A DNA stretch of 64,000 bases from Yoonia rosea (GTDB taxonomy: Bacteria; Pseudomonadota; Alphaproteobacteria; Rhodobacterales; Rhodobacteraceae). A program made the translations under genes and the position numbers. Positions within the stretch are counted from its first letter, which is position 1. Each line of letters opens with the position of its first letter. Location: contig NZ_FTPR01000001.1 in the NCBI RefSeq assembly GCF_900156505.1, positions 1,798,001-1,862,000 on the forward strand, given 5' to 3'. The notes below the pieces were generated by a model. The model saw only the letters and a list, made by a program, of their open reading frames with translations, ran no database searches and was not told the DNA's origin. This document shows, piece after piece, positions 23,967-32,525 of the stretch.

Positions 23967-25349
23967 ATGGATACGCTGAACTTCGCAAATGATCCCGGAA
24001 CCGTCATTGAGGCCGACCGGGCGCATGTGTGGCACCACCTCAGCCAGCACAAGCAATACGAGACGATTGATCCGCGCATCATCGTAGAAGGCAAGGGCCT
24101 GCGCCTGTGGGACATCAAGGGCAAAGAACATGTCGATGCGGTGTCCGGCGGTGTCTGGACGGTGAACGTAGGCTACGGACGCGAACGGATCGGCAAAGCG
24201 ATCTCGGACGCTGTGACCAAGATGTGCTTCTTCGGCGGCTCGCTGGGCACAATCCCCGGCGCACAATTTGCCGAGATGCTGATCGACAAAATGCCCGGGC
24301 TGGACCGGGTCTATTATGCGAACTCCGGCTCGGAGGCGAACGAGAAAGCCTTCAAGATGGTCCGTCAGATCAGCCACAAGCACTATGGCGGCAAGAAGCA
24401 GAAAATCCTCTACCGCGAACGCGACTACCACGGCTCGACCTTGGCAACGATGTCCGCTGGCGGACAGGACGAGCGCAACGCGCAGTACGGCCCTTTCGCA
24501 CCCGGCTTTGTGCGCGTGCCACACTGCCTTGAGTACCGCTCACAGGATGGAAGCGTGGGCGAGGAATATGGCGCAAAGGCTGCACAGGCGATCGAGGATG
24601 TGATCCTTGCAGAAGGTGCCGACACCATTGGCGCGCTTTGCCTTGAGCCGATCACTGCGGGCGGCGGTATCATCGTGCCACCCAAAGGCTATTGGGACCG
24701 AGTGCAGGAAATCTGCAAGAAATACGATATTCTGCTCCACATCGACGAAGTGGTCTGCGGCATTGGCCGCACCGGCACATGGTTCGGCTATCAGCAGTTC
24801 GGCGTGCAGCCCGACATCGTGACCATGGCAAAAGGCGTAGCTTCAGGTTACGCCGCGATCTCATGCTGTGTGACCACGAACCGTGTGTTTGACATGTTCA
24901 AGGACGACACCGATCCGCTGGGCTACTTCCGCGATATCTCGACCTTTGGGGGCTGCACAGGCGGCCCTGCCGCCGCCATCGAAAACATGAAGATCATCGA
25001 AGAAGAAGATCTGCGTGGCAACTCTGCCGTCATGGGCGAGCACCTGAAAGGCAACCTTCAGGCGCTGATGGAAAAGCACAAATGGATCGGCGATGTGCGC
25101 GGCATGGGGCTCTTTGCGGGCGCCGAACTGGTGCAGGACCGCGCGACCAAAGAACCTGTGTCGGAAAAGCACGTCGGCGCCATCGTGGCCGACTGTATGG
25201 CGCAGGGCGTGATTATCGGCGCGACCAACCGGTCCGTGCCGGGCTATAACAACACGCTTGTGTTTGCTCCGTCATTGATTGCGACAGCTGACGATCTGGA
25301 CCACATCACCTCTGCGGTTGATGCGGCCATTACCCGCGTTCTGGGCTAA
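23967..25349 (+). CDS. tpa: taurine:pyruvate aminotransferase
   Basis: A 460-residue class III aminotransferase (PLP fold type I). It moves the amino group of taurine to pyruvate, giving sulfoacetaldehyde and alanine in the cytoplasm. Recognisable parts: GKEHVDAVSGGVWTVNVGYG, the PLP phosphate region YANSGSEANEKAFKM, DEVVCGIGRTG, and the Schiff-base lysine in DIVTMAKGVASGYAAIS. The ATG at 23967 has GGAG nine bases upstream. First of the tpa-tauR-xsc group, the order known from R. capsulatus. Regenerating pyruvate from alanine needs alanine dehydrogenase, which is not in the window. Confidence 0.93.
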   Translation: MDTLNFANDPGTVIEADRAHVWHHLSQHKQYETIDPRIIVEGKGLRLWDIKGKEHVDAVSGGVWTVNVGYGRERIGKAISDAVTKMCFFGGSLGTIPGAQFAEMLIDKMPGLDRVYYANSGSEANEKAFKMVRQISHKHYGGKKQKILYRERDYHGSTLATMSAGGQDERNAQYGPFAPGFVRVPHCLEYRSQDGSVGEEYGAKAAQAIEDVILAEGADTIGALCLEPITAGGGIIVPPKGYWDRVQEICKKYDILLHIDEVVCGIGRTGTWFGYQQFGVQPDIVTMAKGVASGYAAISCCVTTNRVFDMFKDDTDPLGYFRDISTFGGCTGGPAAAIENMKIIEEEDLRGNSAVMGEHLKGNLQALMEKHKWIGDVRGMGLFAGAELVQDRATKEPVSEKHVGAIVADCMAQGVIIGATNRSVPGYNNTLVFAPSLIATADDLDHITSAVDAAITRVLG

Positions 25350-25473
25350 AATTATCCGGTGCAGGGACAGTCTGTTCCTGCACCCACCCCACCTGAAGCG
25401 TCTTGGACGTTGCGTATGTCGCAAAGCATAGCGTGCCCAACACAACCAAAAATCCGACGTGCAGCAGCTTCAT
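25330..25473 (-). CDS. 47-residue single-helix membrane peptide, possible taurine regulon member
   Basis: A short minus-strand frame with an excellent ribosome-binding site (GGTGGAGAAG seven bases before the ATG at 25473). The peptide starts MKLLHVGFLVVLGTLCFATYATSK, a membrane helix or uncleaved signal, followed by a short polar tail ending NFSPERG. It matches no family I know. Its 3' end overlaps the end of tpa in antisense by 20 bases. A TauR-like direct-repeat pair in its orientation ends 100 bases upstream, the distance also seen for tpa and xsc. Short length keeps confidence limited. Confidence 0.45.
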   Translation of the reverse strand: MKLLHVGFLVVLGTLCFATYATSKTLQVGWVQEQTVPAPDNFSPERG

Positions 25474-25572
25474 TGGTCTTCTCCACCTCATTGCACCTTT
25501 GATACGTGCCGGCGCAGGGTTTCCGTCGCGGACCACAGGATTCTCAGCAGCACCACTTGCCGTAGACACGAA

Positions 25573-25605
25573 ATAAGTCCAGTCTGAGCCACAACCTAAG
25601 GCCAG
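25573..25605 (-). promoter_or_regulatory. putative TauR direct-repeat site, reverse orientation
   Basis: On the minus strand, CTGGCCTTAG (25605-25596) is followed 23 bp later by CTGGACTTAT (25582-25573). The first half-site is identical to the one before xsc. The pair points to the small membrane peptide gene and away from tauR, and its first half-site lies over the ribosome-binding region of tauR (start 25609), so it might also autoregulate tauR. Confidence 0.6.
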
Positions 25606-25608
25606 ACC

Positions 25609-27069
25609 ATGTCTTTATCCGTCGAAACCTTCTTTCTTGACCCTTCCGCAGAAGGCACCTTGCAGGCGCGCATCCAGCAAATGGTGGCGCAGGGTATTCT
25701 TACGGGCCGTATCCGCCCGGGCGAGCGGCTGCCGTCGTCGCGCAAGATGGCGGCGCATTTGGGTGTCAGCCGGATCACCGTGACGCTGGCTTACACCGAA
25801 CTGGTCGCCGATGATTATCTGACCTCACGCGGGCGGTCTGGTTATTTTGTGTCCGACAATGCCCCGGAACCACCCGCCTTTCCGGCCCAACGCGCAAACA
25901 TTGGCACCGTGGATTGGACACGAACCATTGGCCAGCGCTTCACGCCCGGCCTGAGCATGGACAAACCGGCAGACTGGGCCGACTACCGCTATCAGTTCAT
26001 CTATGGGCAGACAGATAAAACACTCTTTGACAGCGCTAACTGGCGGCTTTGTGCCTTGCGGGCGCTGGGGATGCGGGACTTTAGCGCGCTCACATCGGAT
26101 TATTTCGATGGCGATGATCCGCAACTTGTTGATTTCATCGCGCGCCAGACGCTGCCAAGGCGTGGCATCCTCGCCAACCCCGATGAGATCCTCGTGACGA
26201 TGGGCGCGCAAAATGCGCTATGGCTTTCGGCGCAGGTTCTGTTGAACAGCCGCAGGCGTGCGGCCATCGAAGACCCCTGCTATCCCGCACTGCGCACGAT
26301 CTTGACGCAATCGCGTTGCCAGCTGAGCGTCGTTCCCGTTGATCAGGACGGACTGCCGCCCGAAAACCTTCCCGAAGATACGGACGTCGTTTTCACAACG
26401 CCCAGCCACCAATGTCCGACTGCCGCCACGATGCCACTGGACCGGCGCAATGCCCTGCTGGAAAAAGCGGAAGCCGAGGATTTCATTATCGTCGAGGATG
26501 ATTACGAATTCGAGATGTCGTTTCTGAAATCGCCGTCACCATCTCTCAAATCGCTCGATAAGAACGGGCGCGTGATCTATGTTGGGTCGTTTTCAAAGTC
26601 GCTGTTTCCGGGATTGCGCCTTGGCTATCTGGTCGGTCCCGCACCGTTCATCCGCGAGGCCCGCGCCCTGCGCGCCACAGTCCTGCGCCACCCACCCGGT
26701 CACATACAGCGCACCGTCAGTTACTATCTGTCTTTGGGGCACTATGATGCGCTGATCCGCCGGATGAGCAAGACCTACCATGAACGGCGGCAATTACTGG
26801 TTGGCGCACTTGATCAACACGGGCTGACGATTGCCGGACAAGGGACATACGGCGGATCATCCGTCTGGCTCAAGACACCTGCGGGCATTGATACCAAGGT
26901 TTTGGCCGAGACCTTAAGGGCGGATAGCGTTCTGGTCGAACCCGGTGCACCCTTCTTTGCAGGTGAAACCCCACCGACCGAATACTTGCGGCTTGCCTAC
27001 TCCTCAATCCCCTCGGCGCGCATCCCTGAGGGGATCAACCTGATTGCCAAGGCAATCCAAAATTATTGA
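25609..27069 (+). CDS. tauR: MocR-type transcriptional regulator of taurine utilisation
   Basis: A 486-residue GntR/MocR regulator. The N-terminal winged helix-turn-helix (about residues 20-85) includes ILTGRIRPGERLPSSRKMAAHLGVSRITV. The C-terminal aminotransferase-like domain keeps the PLP lysine in GSFSKSLFPGLRLGY. TauR of R. capsulatus activates tpa-tauR-xsc with taurine. Gene position between tpa and xsc strongly supports the call. It ends in a hairpin (27071-27093) before the xsc promoter. Confidence 0.92.
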   Translation: MSLSVETFFLDPSAEGTLQARIQQMVAQGILTGRIRPGERLPSSRKMAAHLGVSRITVTLAYTELVADDYLTSRGRSGYFVSDNAPEPPAFPAQRANIGTVDWTRTIGQRFTPGLSMDKPADWADYRYQFIYGQTDKTLFDSANWRLCALRALGMRDFSALTSDYFDGDDPQLVDFIARQTLPRRGILANPDEILVTMGAQNALWLSAQVLLNSRRRAAIEDPCYPALRTILTQSRCQLSVVPVDQDGLPPENLPEDTDVVFTTPSHQCPTAATMPLDRRNALLEKAEAEDFIIVEDDYEFEMSFLKSPSPSLKSLDKNGRVIYVGSFSKSLFPGLRLGYLVGPAPFIREARALRATVLRHPPGHIQRTVSYYLSLGHYDALIRRMSKTYHERRQLLVGALDQHGLTIAGQGTYGGSSVWLKTPAGIDTKVLAETLRADSVLVEPGAPFFAGETPPTEYLRLAYSSIPSARIPEGINLIAKAIQNY

Positions 27070-27070
27070 T

Positions 27071-27093
27071 TTTTGAGACTTAGTGTCTCAAAA
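27071..27093. promoter_or_regulatory. dyad TTTTGAGAC-N5-GTCTCAAAA between tauR and xsc
   Basis: A perfect 9-bp inverted repeat lies immediately after the tauR stop. It can act as a weak terminator for tauR, leaving xsc under its own promoter, or as a binding site for another regulator. Confidence 0.5.
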
Positions 27094-27102
27094 TAATTTA
27101 CG

Positions 27103-27135
27103 CTGGCCTTAGGGACGCAGGGCAACTGGACCTAA
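27103..27135 (+). promoter_or_regulatory. putative TauR direct-repeat site upstream of xsc
   Basis: CTGGCCTTAG (27103) and CTGGACCTAA (27126) are direct repeats starting 23 bp apart. The second is an exact fit to the recalled CTGGACYTAA element. It ends 95 bases before the xsc ATG. Confidence 0.65.
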
Positions 27136-27229
27136 CGTCCGCGCCGTGCAAAACCTAGTGTCAAGAAAGCGAAACTGGGGGGATTCTGCGCTCCCTTTTT
27201 CTTTGGAATTTAGGGAAGGACCCACCGCC

Positions 27230-29002
27230 ATGAAAATGACCACTGAAGAAGCATTCGTCAAAACGCTGCAGGCGCACGGCATTCGCCACGCCTTCGGGAT
27301 CATCGGATCTGCCATGATGCCGATCTCTGACATTTTCCCCGCCGCCGGCATCACATTCTGGGACTGCGCCCATGAAGGCTCTGCCGGTATGATGGCTGAC
27401 GGTTACACCCGCGCCACCGGCGAGATGTCGATGATGATCGCGCAGAACGGGCCAGGCATCACCAACTTTGTCACTGCCGTCAAAACTGCCTATTGGAACC
27501 ACACCCCTTGCTTGCTGGTCACACCGCAGGCTGCGAACAAGACGATCGGTCAGGGCGGTTTTCAGGAAATGGAACAGATGAATCTGTTCAAAGACTGTGT
27601 GGCCTATCAGGAAGAAGTCCGCGACCCGTCCCGCATCTGCGAGGTTCTGGCCCGCGTCATCGCCAAGGCCAAGCGTCTGTCCGGTCCGACCCAGATCAAC
27701 ATCCCGCGCGATTTCTGGACCCAAGTGATCGACATTGAAATCCCCGAGCCGGTCGAGTTTGAATCCAGCCCGGGCGGCGAAACATCCATCGCGAAAGCCG
27801 CTGAGCTTTTGTCCACAGCCAAATTCCCTGTCATTCTGAATGGTGCTGGCGTTGTTCTGGCCGAAGGCGGGATCGAGGCCTCTAAGGTTCTGGCCGAAGC
27901 GCTCGATGCGCCTGTCTGCGTCGGATACCAGCACAACGACGCATTCCCCGGCAACCACCCGCTGTTTGCAGGTCCGCTGGGCTACAACGGGTCCAAAGCC
28001 GGCATGGAACTGATCAGCAAGGCTGACGTTGTTCTGGCCCTTGGCACACGCCTGAACCCCTTCTCGACCCTGCCCGGTTACGGCATCGACTATTGGCCGA
28101 CAAATGCGAAAGTCATTCAGGTTGATATCAACCCTGACCGCATCGGCCTGACCAAGAAGGTTACCGTCGGCATCGTCGGTGATGCGGCCAAGGTTGCCAG
28201 AGGCATTACAGCGCATCTTGCGGATACGGCAGGCGACGCGGGCCGCGACGAGCGCAAGGCGATGATCGCGCAAACCAAATCGGCTTGGGCGCAGGAACTG
28301 TCCAGCCTCGATCACGAGCAGGATGATCCGGGCACAACATGGAACGAGCGTGCGCGGCAGGCCCGTCCTGACTGGATGTCACCGCGTCAGGCATGGCGCG
28401 CTATTCAGGCCGCAATGCCGGAAAACGCGATCATTTCGTCCGACATCGGCAACAACTGCGCCATCGGCAACGCCTACCCAAGCTTCCCTACCGGTCGCAA
28501 ATACCTTGCACCCGGCCTCTTTGGTCCGTGCGGCTACGGCCTGCCATCCATCGTGGGCGCGAAAATCGGCCAGCCTGATGTGCCTGTGATCGGTTTTGCA
28601 GGCGACGGCGCTTTCGGTATCGCGGTGAACGAACTGACAGCGATTGGCCGCGATGAGTGGCCAGCCATCACGCAGATCGTGTTCCGCAACTACCAGTGGG
28701 GCGCGGAAAAGCGCAATTCGACCCTATGGTTCGACGACAACTTTGTCGGCACCGAACTGGACATGAAAGTGTCCTACGCGGGCATCGCACAGGCCTGCGG
28801 CCTGATCGGTGTGCAAGCCAAGACGATGGAAGAGCTGACAGCGCTGTTGAACCAGGCGATCAAGGATCAGATGGAGAATAACAAGACCACGCTGATCGAA
28901 GTGATCCTGAACCAGGAGTTGGGTGAACCCTTCCGCCGCGACGCCATGAAAAAGCCTGTCAAAGTGGCCGGCATCTCGGCGTCCGACATGGCAGCTGAAT
29001 AG
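27230..29002 (+). CDS. xsc: sulfoacetaldehyde acetyltransferase
   Basis: A 590-residue thiamine diphosphate enzyme. It converts sulfoacetaldehyde plus phosphate to acetyl phosphate and sulfite. Visible: the N-terminal ThDP domain with the catalytic Glu in DCAHEGSAGMMADGYTRATG; the central domain; and the ThDP/Mg motif GFAGDGAFGIAVNELTAIGRDEWPAITQIVFRN written in the usual GDG-x(~26)-N form (GDGAF ... FRNYQWG). The Xsc-typical QEMEQMNLFKDC segment is present. The ATG at 27230 has AAGGA ten bases upstream; an earlier in-frame start would lie in the promoter. Length matches the family. Head of the xsc-tauE-pta-ackA-tauE-soe operon. Confidence 0.95.
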   Translation: MKMTTEEAFVKTLQAHGIRHAFGIIGSAMMPISDIFPAAGITFWDCAHEGSAGMMADGYTRATGEMSMMIAQNGPGITNFVTAVKTAYWNHTPCLLVTPQAANKTIGQGGFQEMEQMNLFKDCVAYQEEVRDPSRICEVLARVIAKAKRLSGPTQINIPRDFWTQVIDIEIPEPVEFESSPGGETSIAKAAELLSTAKFPVILNGAGVVLAEGGIEASKVLAEALDAPVCVGYQHNDAFPGNHPLFAGPLGYNGSKAGMELISKADVVLALGTRLNPFSTLPGYGIDYWPTNAKVIQVDINPDRIGLTKKVTVGIVGDAAKVARGITAHLADTAGDAGRDERKAMIAQTKSAWAQELSSLDHEQDDPGTTWNERARQARPDWMSPRQAWRAIQAAMPENAIISSDIGNNCAIGNAYPSFPTGRKYLAPGLFGPCGYGLPSIVGAKIGQPDVPVIGFAGDGAFGIAVNELTAIGRDEWPAITQIVFRNYQWGAEKRNSTLWFDDNFVGTELDMKVSYAGIAQACGLIGVQAKTMEELTALLNQAIKDQMENNKTTLIEVILNQELGEPFRRDAMKKPVKVAGISASDMAAE

Positions 29003-29004
29003 GT

Positions 29005-29751
29005 TTGCCATTCGACCTTGGCCCCGGCACAGCGGCGGCCCTTGCAATTGCTTTGCTAGGGGCCGCCTTTGTCCGGGGCTATTCGGGTTTCGGGTTCTCG
29101 GCGATCTTTATCGCCTTTGCTGCCCTTGTGACAAACCCGCTTCCTTTGATCCCGGTGGTCTTTGCATGCGAAATCTTGATGACAGTCTTTCAGGCCCGCG
29201 GCATTCGCGGATATGTCGACTGGCGCAGGGTACTTTACATGCTGTGCGGGGCCGCAATTGCACTGCCCTTTTCGGTCACGGTCATGCTGTCGGTGGGCAC
29301 AGATACCGCGCGGATCGTGATCTCTGCGATCATTCTGGTGATGTCACTGGTGCTGCTGTCCGGCTGGACATTGCAGCGGCGGATCGGGGCATTGGGACAC
29401 GGCGGGGTCGGCATCATCTCGGGGGCGTGCAACAGCGCAGGCATCGGCGGCTTGCCCGTCGCCGCCTTCATGTCCGCGCAACCGATGCAGGCCGCAACCT
29501 TTCGGGCCACCATGATTGTCTACCTCACAGGGCTCGACATGATCACCCTGCCACTGTTGTGGGCGGGCGGATTGGTCAGCTGGGATACCGCCATTGGCCT
29601 AGTCATGGCCTTTCCCTTGCTGGGTCTGGGTGTCTGGCTGGGCGGACGACAGTTTCTTTCCGCTTCCCCTTCGACATTCCGGCGCTTTGCGGTGATGCTG
29701 CTGATGACGCTCTCGCTTCTGGGGCTCTTGCGCGCAGTGAAAGGCATATAA
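29005..29751 (+). CDS. TauE/SafE family sulfite/organosulfonate exporter (first copy)
   Basis: A 248-residue membrane protein with seven to eight helices. It carries the duplicated TauE/SafE core, with FVRGYSGFGFSAIF early and a glycine-rich repeat (SGACNSAGIGGLPVAAFM) in the second half. Members next to xsc are thought to export sulfite. The TTG start lies two bases after the xsc stop, so the genes are tightly coupled. A paralogue (31753-32514) lies in the same operon. Confidence 0.85.
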   Translation: MPFDLGPGTAAALAIALLGAAFVRGYSGFGFSAIFIAFAALVTNPLPLIPVVFACEILMTVFQARGIRGYVDWRRVLYMLCGAAIALPFSVTVMLSVGTDTARIVISAIILVMSLVLLSGWTLQRRIGALGHGGVGIISGACNSAGIGGLPVAAFMSAQPMQAATFRATMIVYLTGLDMITLPLLWAGGLVSWDTAIGLVMAFPLLGLGVWLGGRQFLSASPSTFRRFAVMLLMTLSLLGLLRAVKGI

Positions 29752-29752
29752 A

Positions 29753-30688
29753 ATGACATCACCCTTCCTTTCCACCCGTGCGGCACAGGCCCCGGCAGAT
29801 TTGATTGCCCTCGCCCAAAGCTATGGCGCACCCCGCGTCGCCATTGCACGTGCGGGTTCGCCGCTGCCAATGGAAGCCGCCGAGGACGCCACCAAAGCCG
29901 GCATTATGGTACCCGTTTTTGTGGGTGAGGCCGATCTGATCCGCGCCGAGGCGGCAAAGCTCGATTGGGATATTTCGGGCTATGACCTGCACGACACCAA
30001 AGGCGAGGAAGAGGCAGGTCGCACCGCCGCCGCCTTGTGTGGCGCAGGCGAGGCCGATGTTTTGATGAAAGGGCAGCTGCATACCGATGTCTTTATGAAG
30101 ACCGCCGTTGCCCGCGATGCGGGGCTGCGCACAGGTCAGCGCTTTGTGCATATCTTCCACATTTCCCACCCCGATGGCGGCAAGCCGATCCTGATCTCGG
30201 ACGCGGCTGTCAACGTGGCCCCCGACATCAAGACGCGCCAGTCGTCGATTATCGAAGTCAAGAAACTGCTGAACAGACTGGGCAATGACCGCCCCAAAAT
30301 TGCGATCCTGTCAGCCACTGAAAGCGCCATTCCTTCGGTACCATCATCCATGGACGCCAAAGAATTGGCGGACTGGGCGCGCGCCGAAGTCGAGGGGATT
30401 GATGTGTCCGGCCCGCTGGCCTTTGATCTGATCATGTCACCCGAAGCGGCGGCGACCAAGAAGCTGACTGACGATCCTGTCGCGGGCCATGCCGATGCCA
30501 TCATCGTGCCCGACATCGTTTCCGGCAACGCGCTGTTCAAAGCCTTCGTCTATCTGACCGGCGGTTGCGCTGCGGGGATCGTCACGGGCGCAAAAGTGCC
30601 GATCCTGCTGACCTCACGCGCCGATCCACCTGCGGCCCGGATCGCCTCTGCAGCCTTGGCCGCCATCAGTTGCGGGTTGGCAAAGTGA
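29753..30688 (+). CDS. pta: phosphate acetyltransferase
   Basis: A 311-residue PTA/PTB-family enzyme. It converts the acetyl phosphate made by Xsc to acetyl-CoA with CoA, so taurine carbon enters central metabolism. Family elements: VGEADLIRAEAAKL, GEADVLMKGQLHTDVFM, FHISHPDGGKPILISDAAVN and the ending VPILLTSRADPPAARIAS. It is the short single-domain form usual beside xsc. Its stop overlaps the GTG of ackA (GTGA). Confidence 0.92.
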   Translation: MTSPFLSTRAAQAPADLIALAQSYGAPRVAIARAGSPLPMEAAEDATKAGIMVPVFVGEADLIRAEAAKLDWDISGYDLHDTKGEEEAGRTAAALCGAGEADVLMKGQLHTDVFMKTAVARDAGLRTGQRFVHIFHISHPDGGKPILISDAAVNVAPDIKTRQSSIIEVKKLLNRLGNDRPKIAILSATESAIPSVPSSMDAKELADWARAEVEGIDVSGPLAFDLIMSPEAAATKKLTDDPVAGHADAIIVPDIVSGNALFKAFVYLTGGCAAGIVTGAKVPILLTSRADPPAARIASAALAAISCGLAK

Positions 30689-31749
30689 TCTTAGTTCTGA
30701 ACGCAGGCTCCTCCTCGCTCAAGATCGAGGTCTTTGACGAAGCGCTCCGCTCTGTCACTGCGGGTCGTGTAACGAACCTTGGGTCTGCGGGCGAATTGCG
30801 GTTGGGTGACAATACAAGTGCGGTAAAGGCGAGGGACCATGCGCAAGCGCTTGACCTGGTGCTGGCGGCCTTGCGTGACGCGGGCTATCCGTTGACGGCA
30901 TTTTCTGCCGCTGCGCATCGCATCGTCCACGGCGGCGCGGTGATGACAGCGCCCGCGCGCCTGCGCCCGCCGGTGATTGCCACCATTGAAAGCGTGATCC
31001 CGCTGGCCCCTTTGCACAACCCCAACAACCTTGCAGGCGTCTATGCCCTGCAAAAACTGGCCCCTGATCTGCCGCAATATTGCAGCTTCGGGACGGCGTT
31101 CCACGCCACCAACCCCGAGGTCGCGACACGCTATGCGATCCCGCAAACACACCATGATGCAGGCATCCGGCGCTATGGCTTTCACGGCCTGTCCTACGCC
31201 AATATGGTTGCCGAATTCGGCACGGAATTGCCGGAGCACCTGCTGGCCTTTCACCTCGGCAACGGGGCCAGCCTTTGTGCGATCAAGGGCGGCAAATCCA
31301 TCGCCACTTCGATGGGATATTCTCCGCTCTCGGGTCTGACCATGGGTACAAGGTCTGGTGACATTGACGGTGCTGCGGTGCTGCGCATGTCAAAGGCGCT
31401 GGGTGAGGACGAGACTGACCGGATGTTGAACAAGACCTCTGGTCTGCAGGCGCTTGCGGGCGAAAACAACATGAAGACGCTACTTGAGCGCACAGACGAC
31501 GCCGCCAAATTCGCCGTTGAACATTTCTGCTATTGGGCCGCGCGTCACGCGGGATCGGCCATCGTTGCCATGGGCGGGGTGGATGCGGTCGCCTTCACTG
31601 GTGGGATCGGCGAAAACGCGGCGCCTGTGCGCGACCGGATCATGGCGCTACTGTCCTGCTTTGGAACCGTTCCGGTCCATGTCATCGTCGCCGACGAAGA
31701 AAAACAAATCGCCCGCGACGCGCTGGCGCTGATGGCACAGGGGCGCTGA
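30685..31749 (+). CDS. ackA: acetate kinase
   Basis: A 354-residue acetokinase-family enzyme. It converts acetyl phosphate and ADP to acetate and ATP. Motifs: ILVLNAGSSSLKIEVF at the N-terminus, HRIVHGGA, YGFHGLSYANM, LAFHLGNGASLCAI, GTRSGDIDGA, and the adenine-site VAFTGGIGENA. It is a little shorter than the E. coli enzyme (about 400). The GTG at 30685 overlaps pta by four bases; an ATG-led extension upstream would lie within pta. With Pta it splits Xsc product between ATP formation and acetyl-CoA. Confidence 0.92.
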   Translation: MILVLNAGSSSLKIEVFDEALRSVTAGRVTNLGSAGELRLGDNTSAVKARDHAQALDLVLAALRDAGYPLTAFSAAAHRIVHGGAVMTAPARLRPPVIATIESVIPLAPLHNPNNLAGVYALQKLAPDLPQYCSFGTAFHATNPEVATRYAIPQTHHDAGIRRYGFHGLSYANMVAEFGTELPEHLLAFHLGNGASLCAIKGGKSIATSMGYSPLSGLTMGTRSGDIDGAAVLRMSKALGEDETDRMLNKTSGLQALAGENNMKTLLERTDDAAKFAVEHFCYWAARHAGSAIVAMGGVDAVAFTGGIGENAAPVRDRIMALLSCFGTVPVHVIVADEEKQIARDALALMAQGR

Positions 31750-31752
31750 GTG

Positions 31753-32514
31753 ATGGACGGCTTGCTTGCAACACTTGATCTGACAGGACAGGAATTCCTG
31801 ATCCTGACGGTGATCGTGATTGTGGCTGGCATTGTGCGCGGTTTTTCGGGCTTTGCGCTTTCGGCGGTTGTGATGGCAAGCGCCGTCATCATTCTGCCAC
31901 CCGTGCAAATCATCCCGATCTGCTGGTGGCTTGAAATGACGGCCTCGGTGCTGATGGCAAAAGGTGGATGGCAAGAGGCGGACCGCGGTATCGTCATGGG
32001 CCTGGTGATTGGATCAACCATCGGCGTACCTTTCGGTCTGCTCCTGACGACTTCTGTCTCTGTTGAAGCCAGTCAGTTGATTGCTCTGACCGTCATCATT
32101 GCGCTGGCGCTGACTCAGTTGGCCAAGATCCGGCTTGCGTTTCTGGCCACCAAACCGGGGCTCTATGGGTCAGGTTTCGCCGCCGGTGTCGTGACCGGCC
32201 TTGCCAGCGTGGGCGGCATGGTGATCGCAATCTATGTCTTGTCGCAAGATGCGCCCGCCGCGAAAATGCGTGCAGCCCTCGTGCTCTTCCTTTTCGTCAG
32301 CTCGCTGACCTCGCTTATCATGCTGCTCTGGTTCGGCGTAATGAATAGCACTGCCGCCGCGCGCGGGCTGAGCCTTGCTCTTCCGACAACGCTGGGTGTG
32401 TTCTTGGGTCAACGCCTGTTCACGCCGCGGTTTGCCCCGTACTATCGCCCTGCCTGCCTGTCACTGCTTTGTGCTTTGGCAGGTGCCGCCCTTGTCCGCA
32501 CCCAATTCGCTTGA
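31753..32514 (+). CDS. TauE/SafE family sulfite/organosulfonate exporter (second copy)
   Basis: A 253-residue polytopic membrane protein with the TauE/SafE core: IVAGIVRGFSGFALSAVVM early and the second-half repeat FAAGVVTGLASVGGMVIAIYV. It is only distantly similar to the copy at 29005, so the two are probably not a recent duplication and may differ in substrate (sulfite versus acetate or sulfoacetaldehyde is conceivable). It lies between ackA and soeA. Start at ATG 31753 or the adjacent GTG 31750. Confidence 0.83.
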   Translation: MDGLLATLDLTGQEFLILTVIVIVAGIVRGFSGFALSAVVMASAVIILPPVQIIPICWWLEMTASVLMAKGGWQEADRGIVMGLVIGSTIGVPFGLLLTTSVSVEASQLIALTVIIALALTQLAKIRLAFLATKPGLYGSGFAAGVVTGLASVGGMVIAIYVLSQDAPAAKMRAALVLFLFVSSLTSLIMLLWFGVMNSTAAARGLSLALPTTLGVFLGQRLFTPRFAPYYRPACLSLLCALAGAALVRTQFA

Positions 32515-32525
32515 AAGGTACACAT

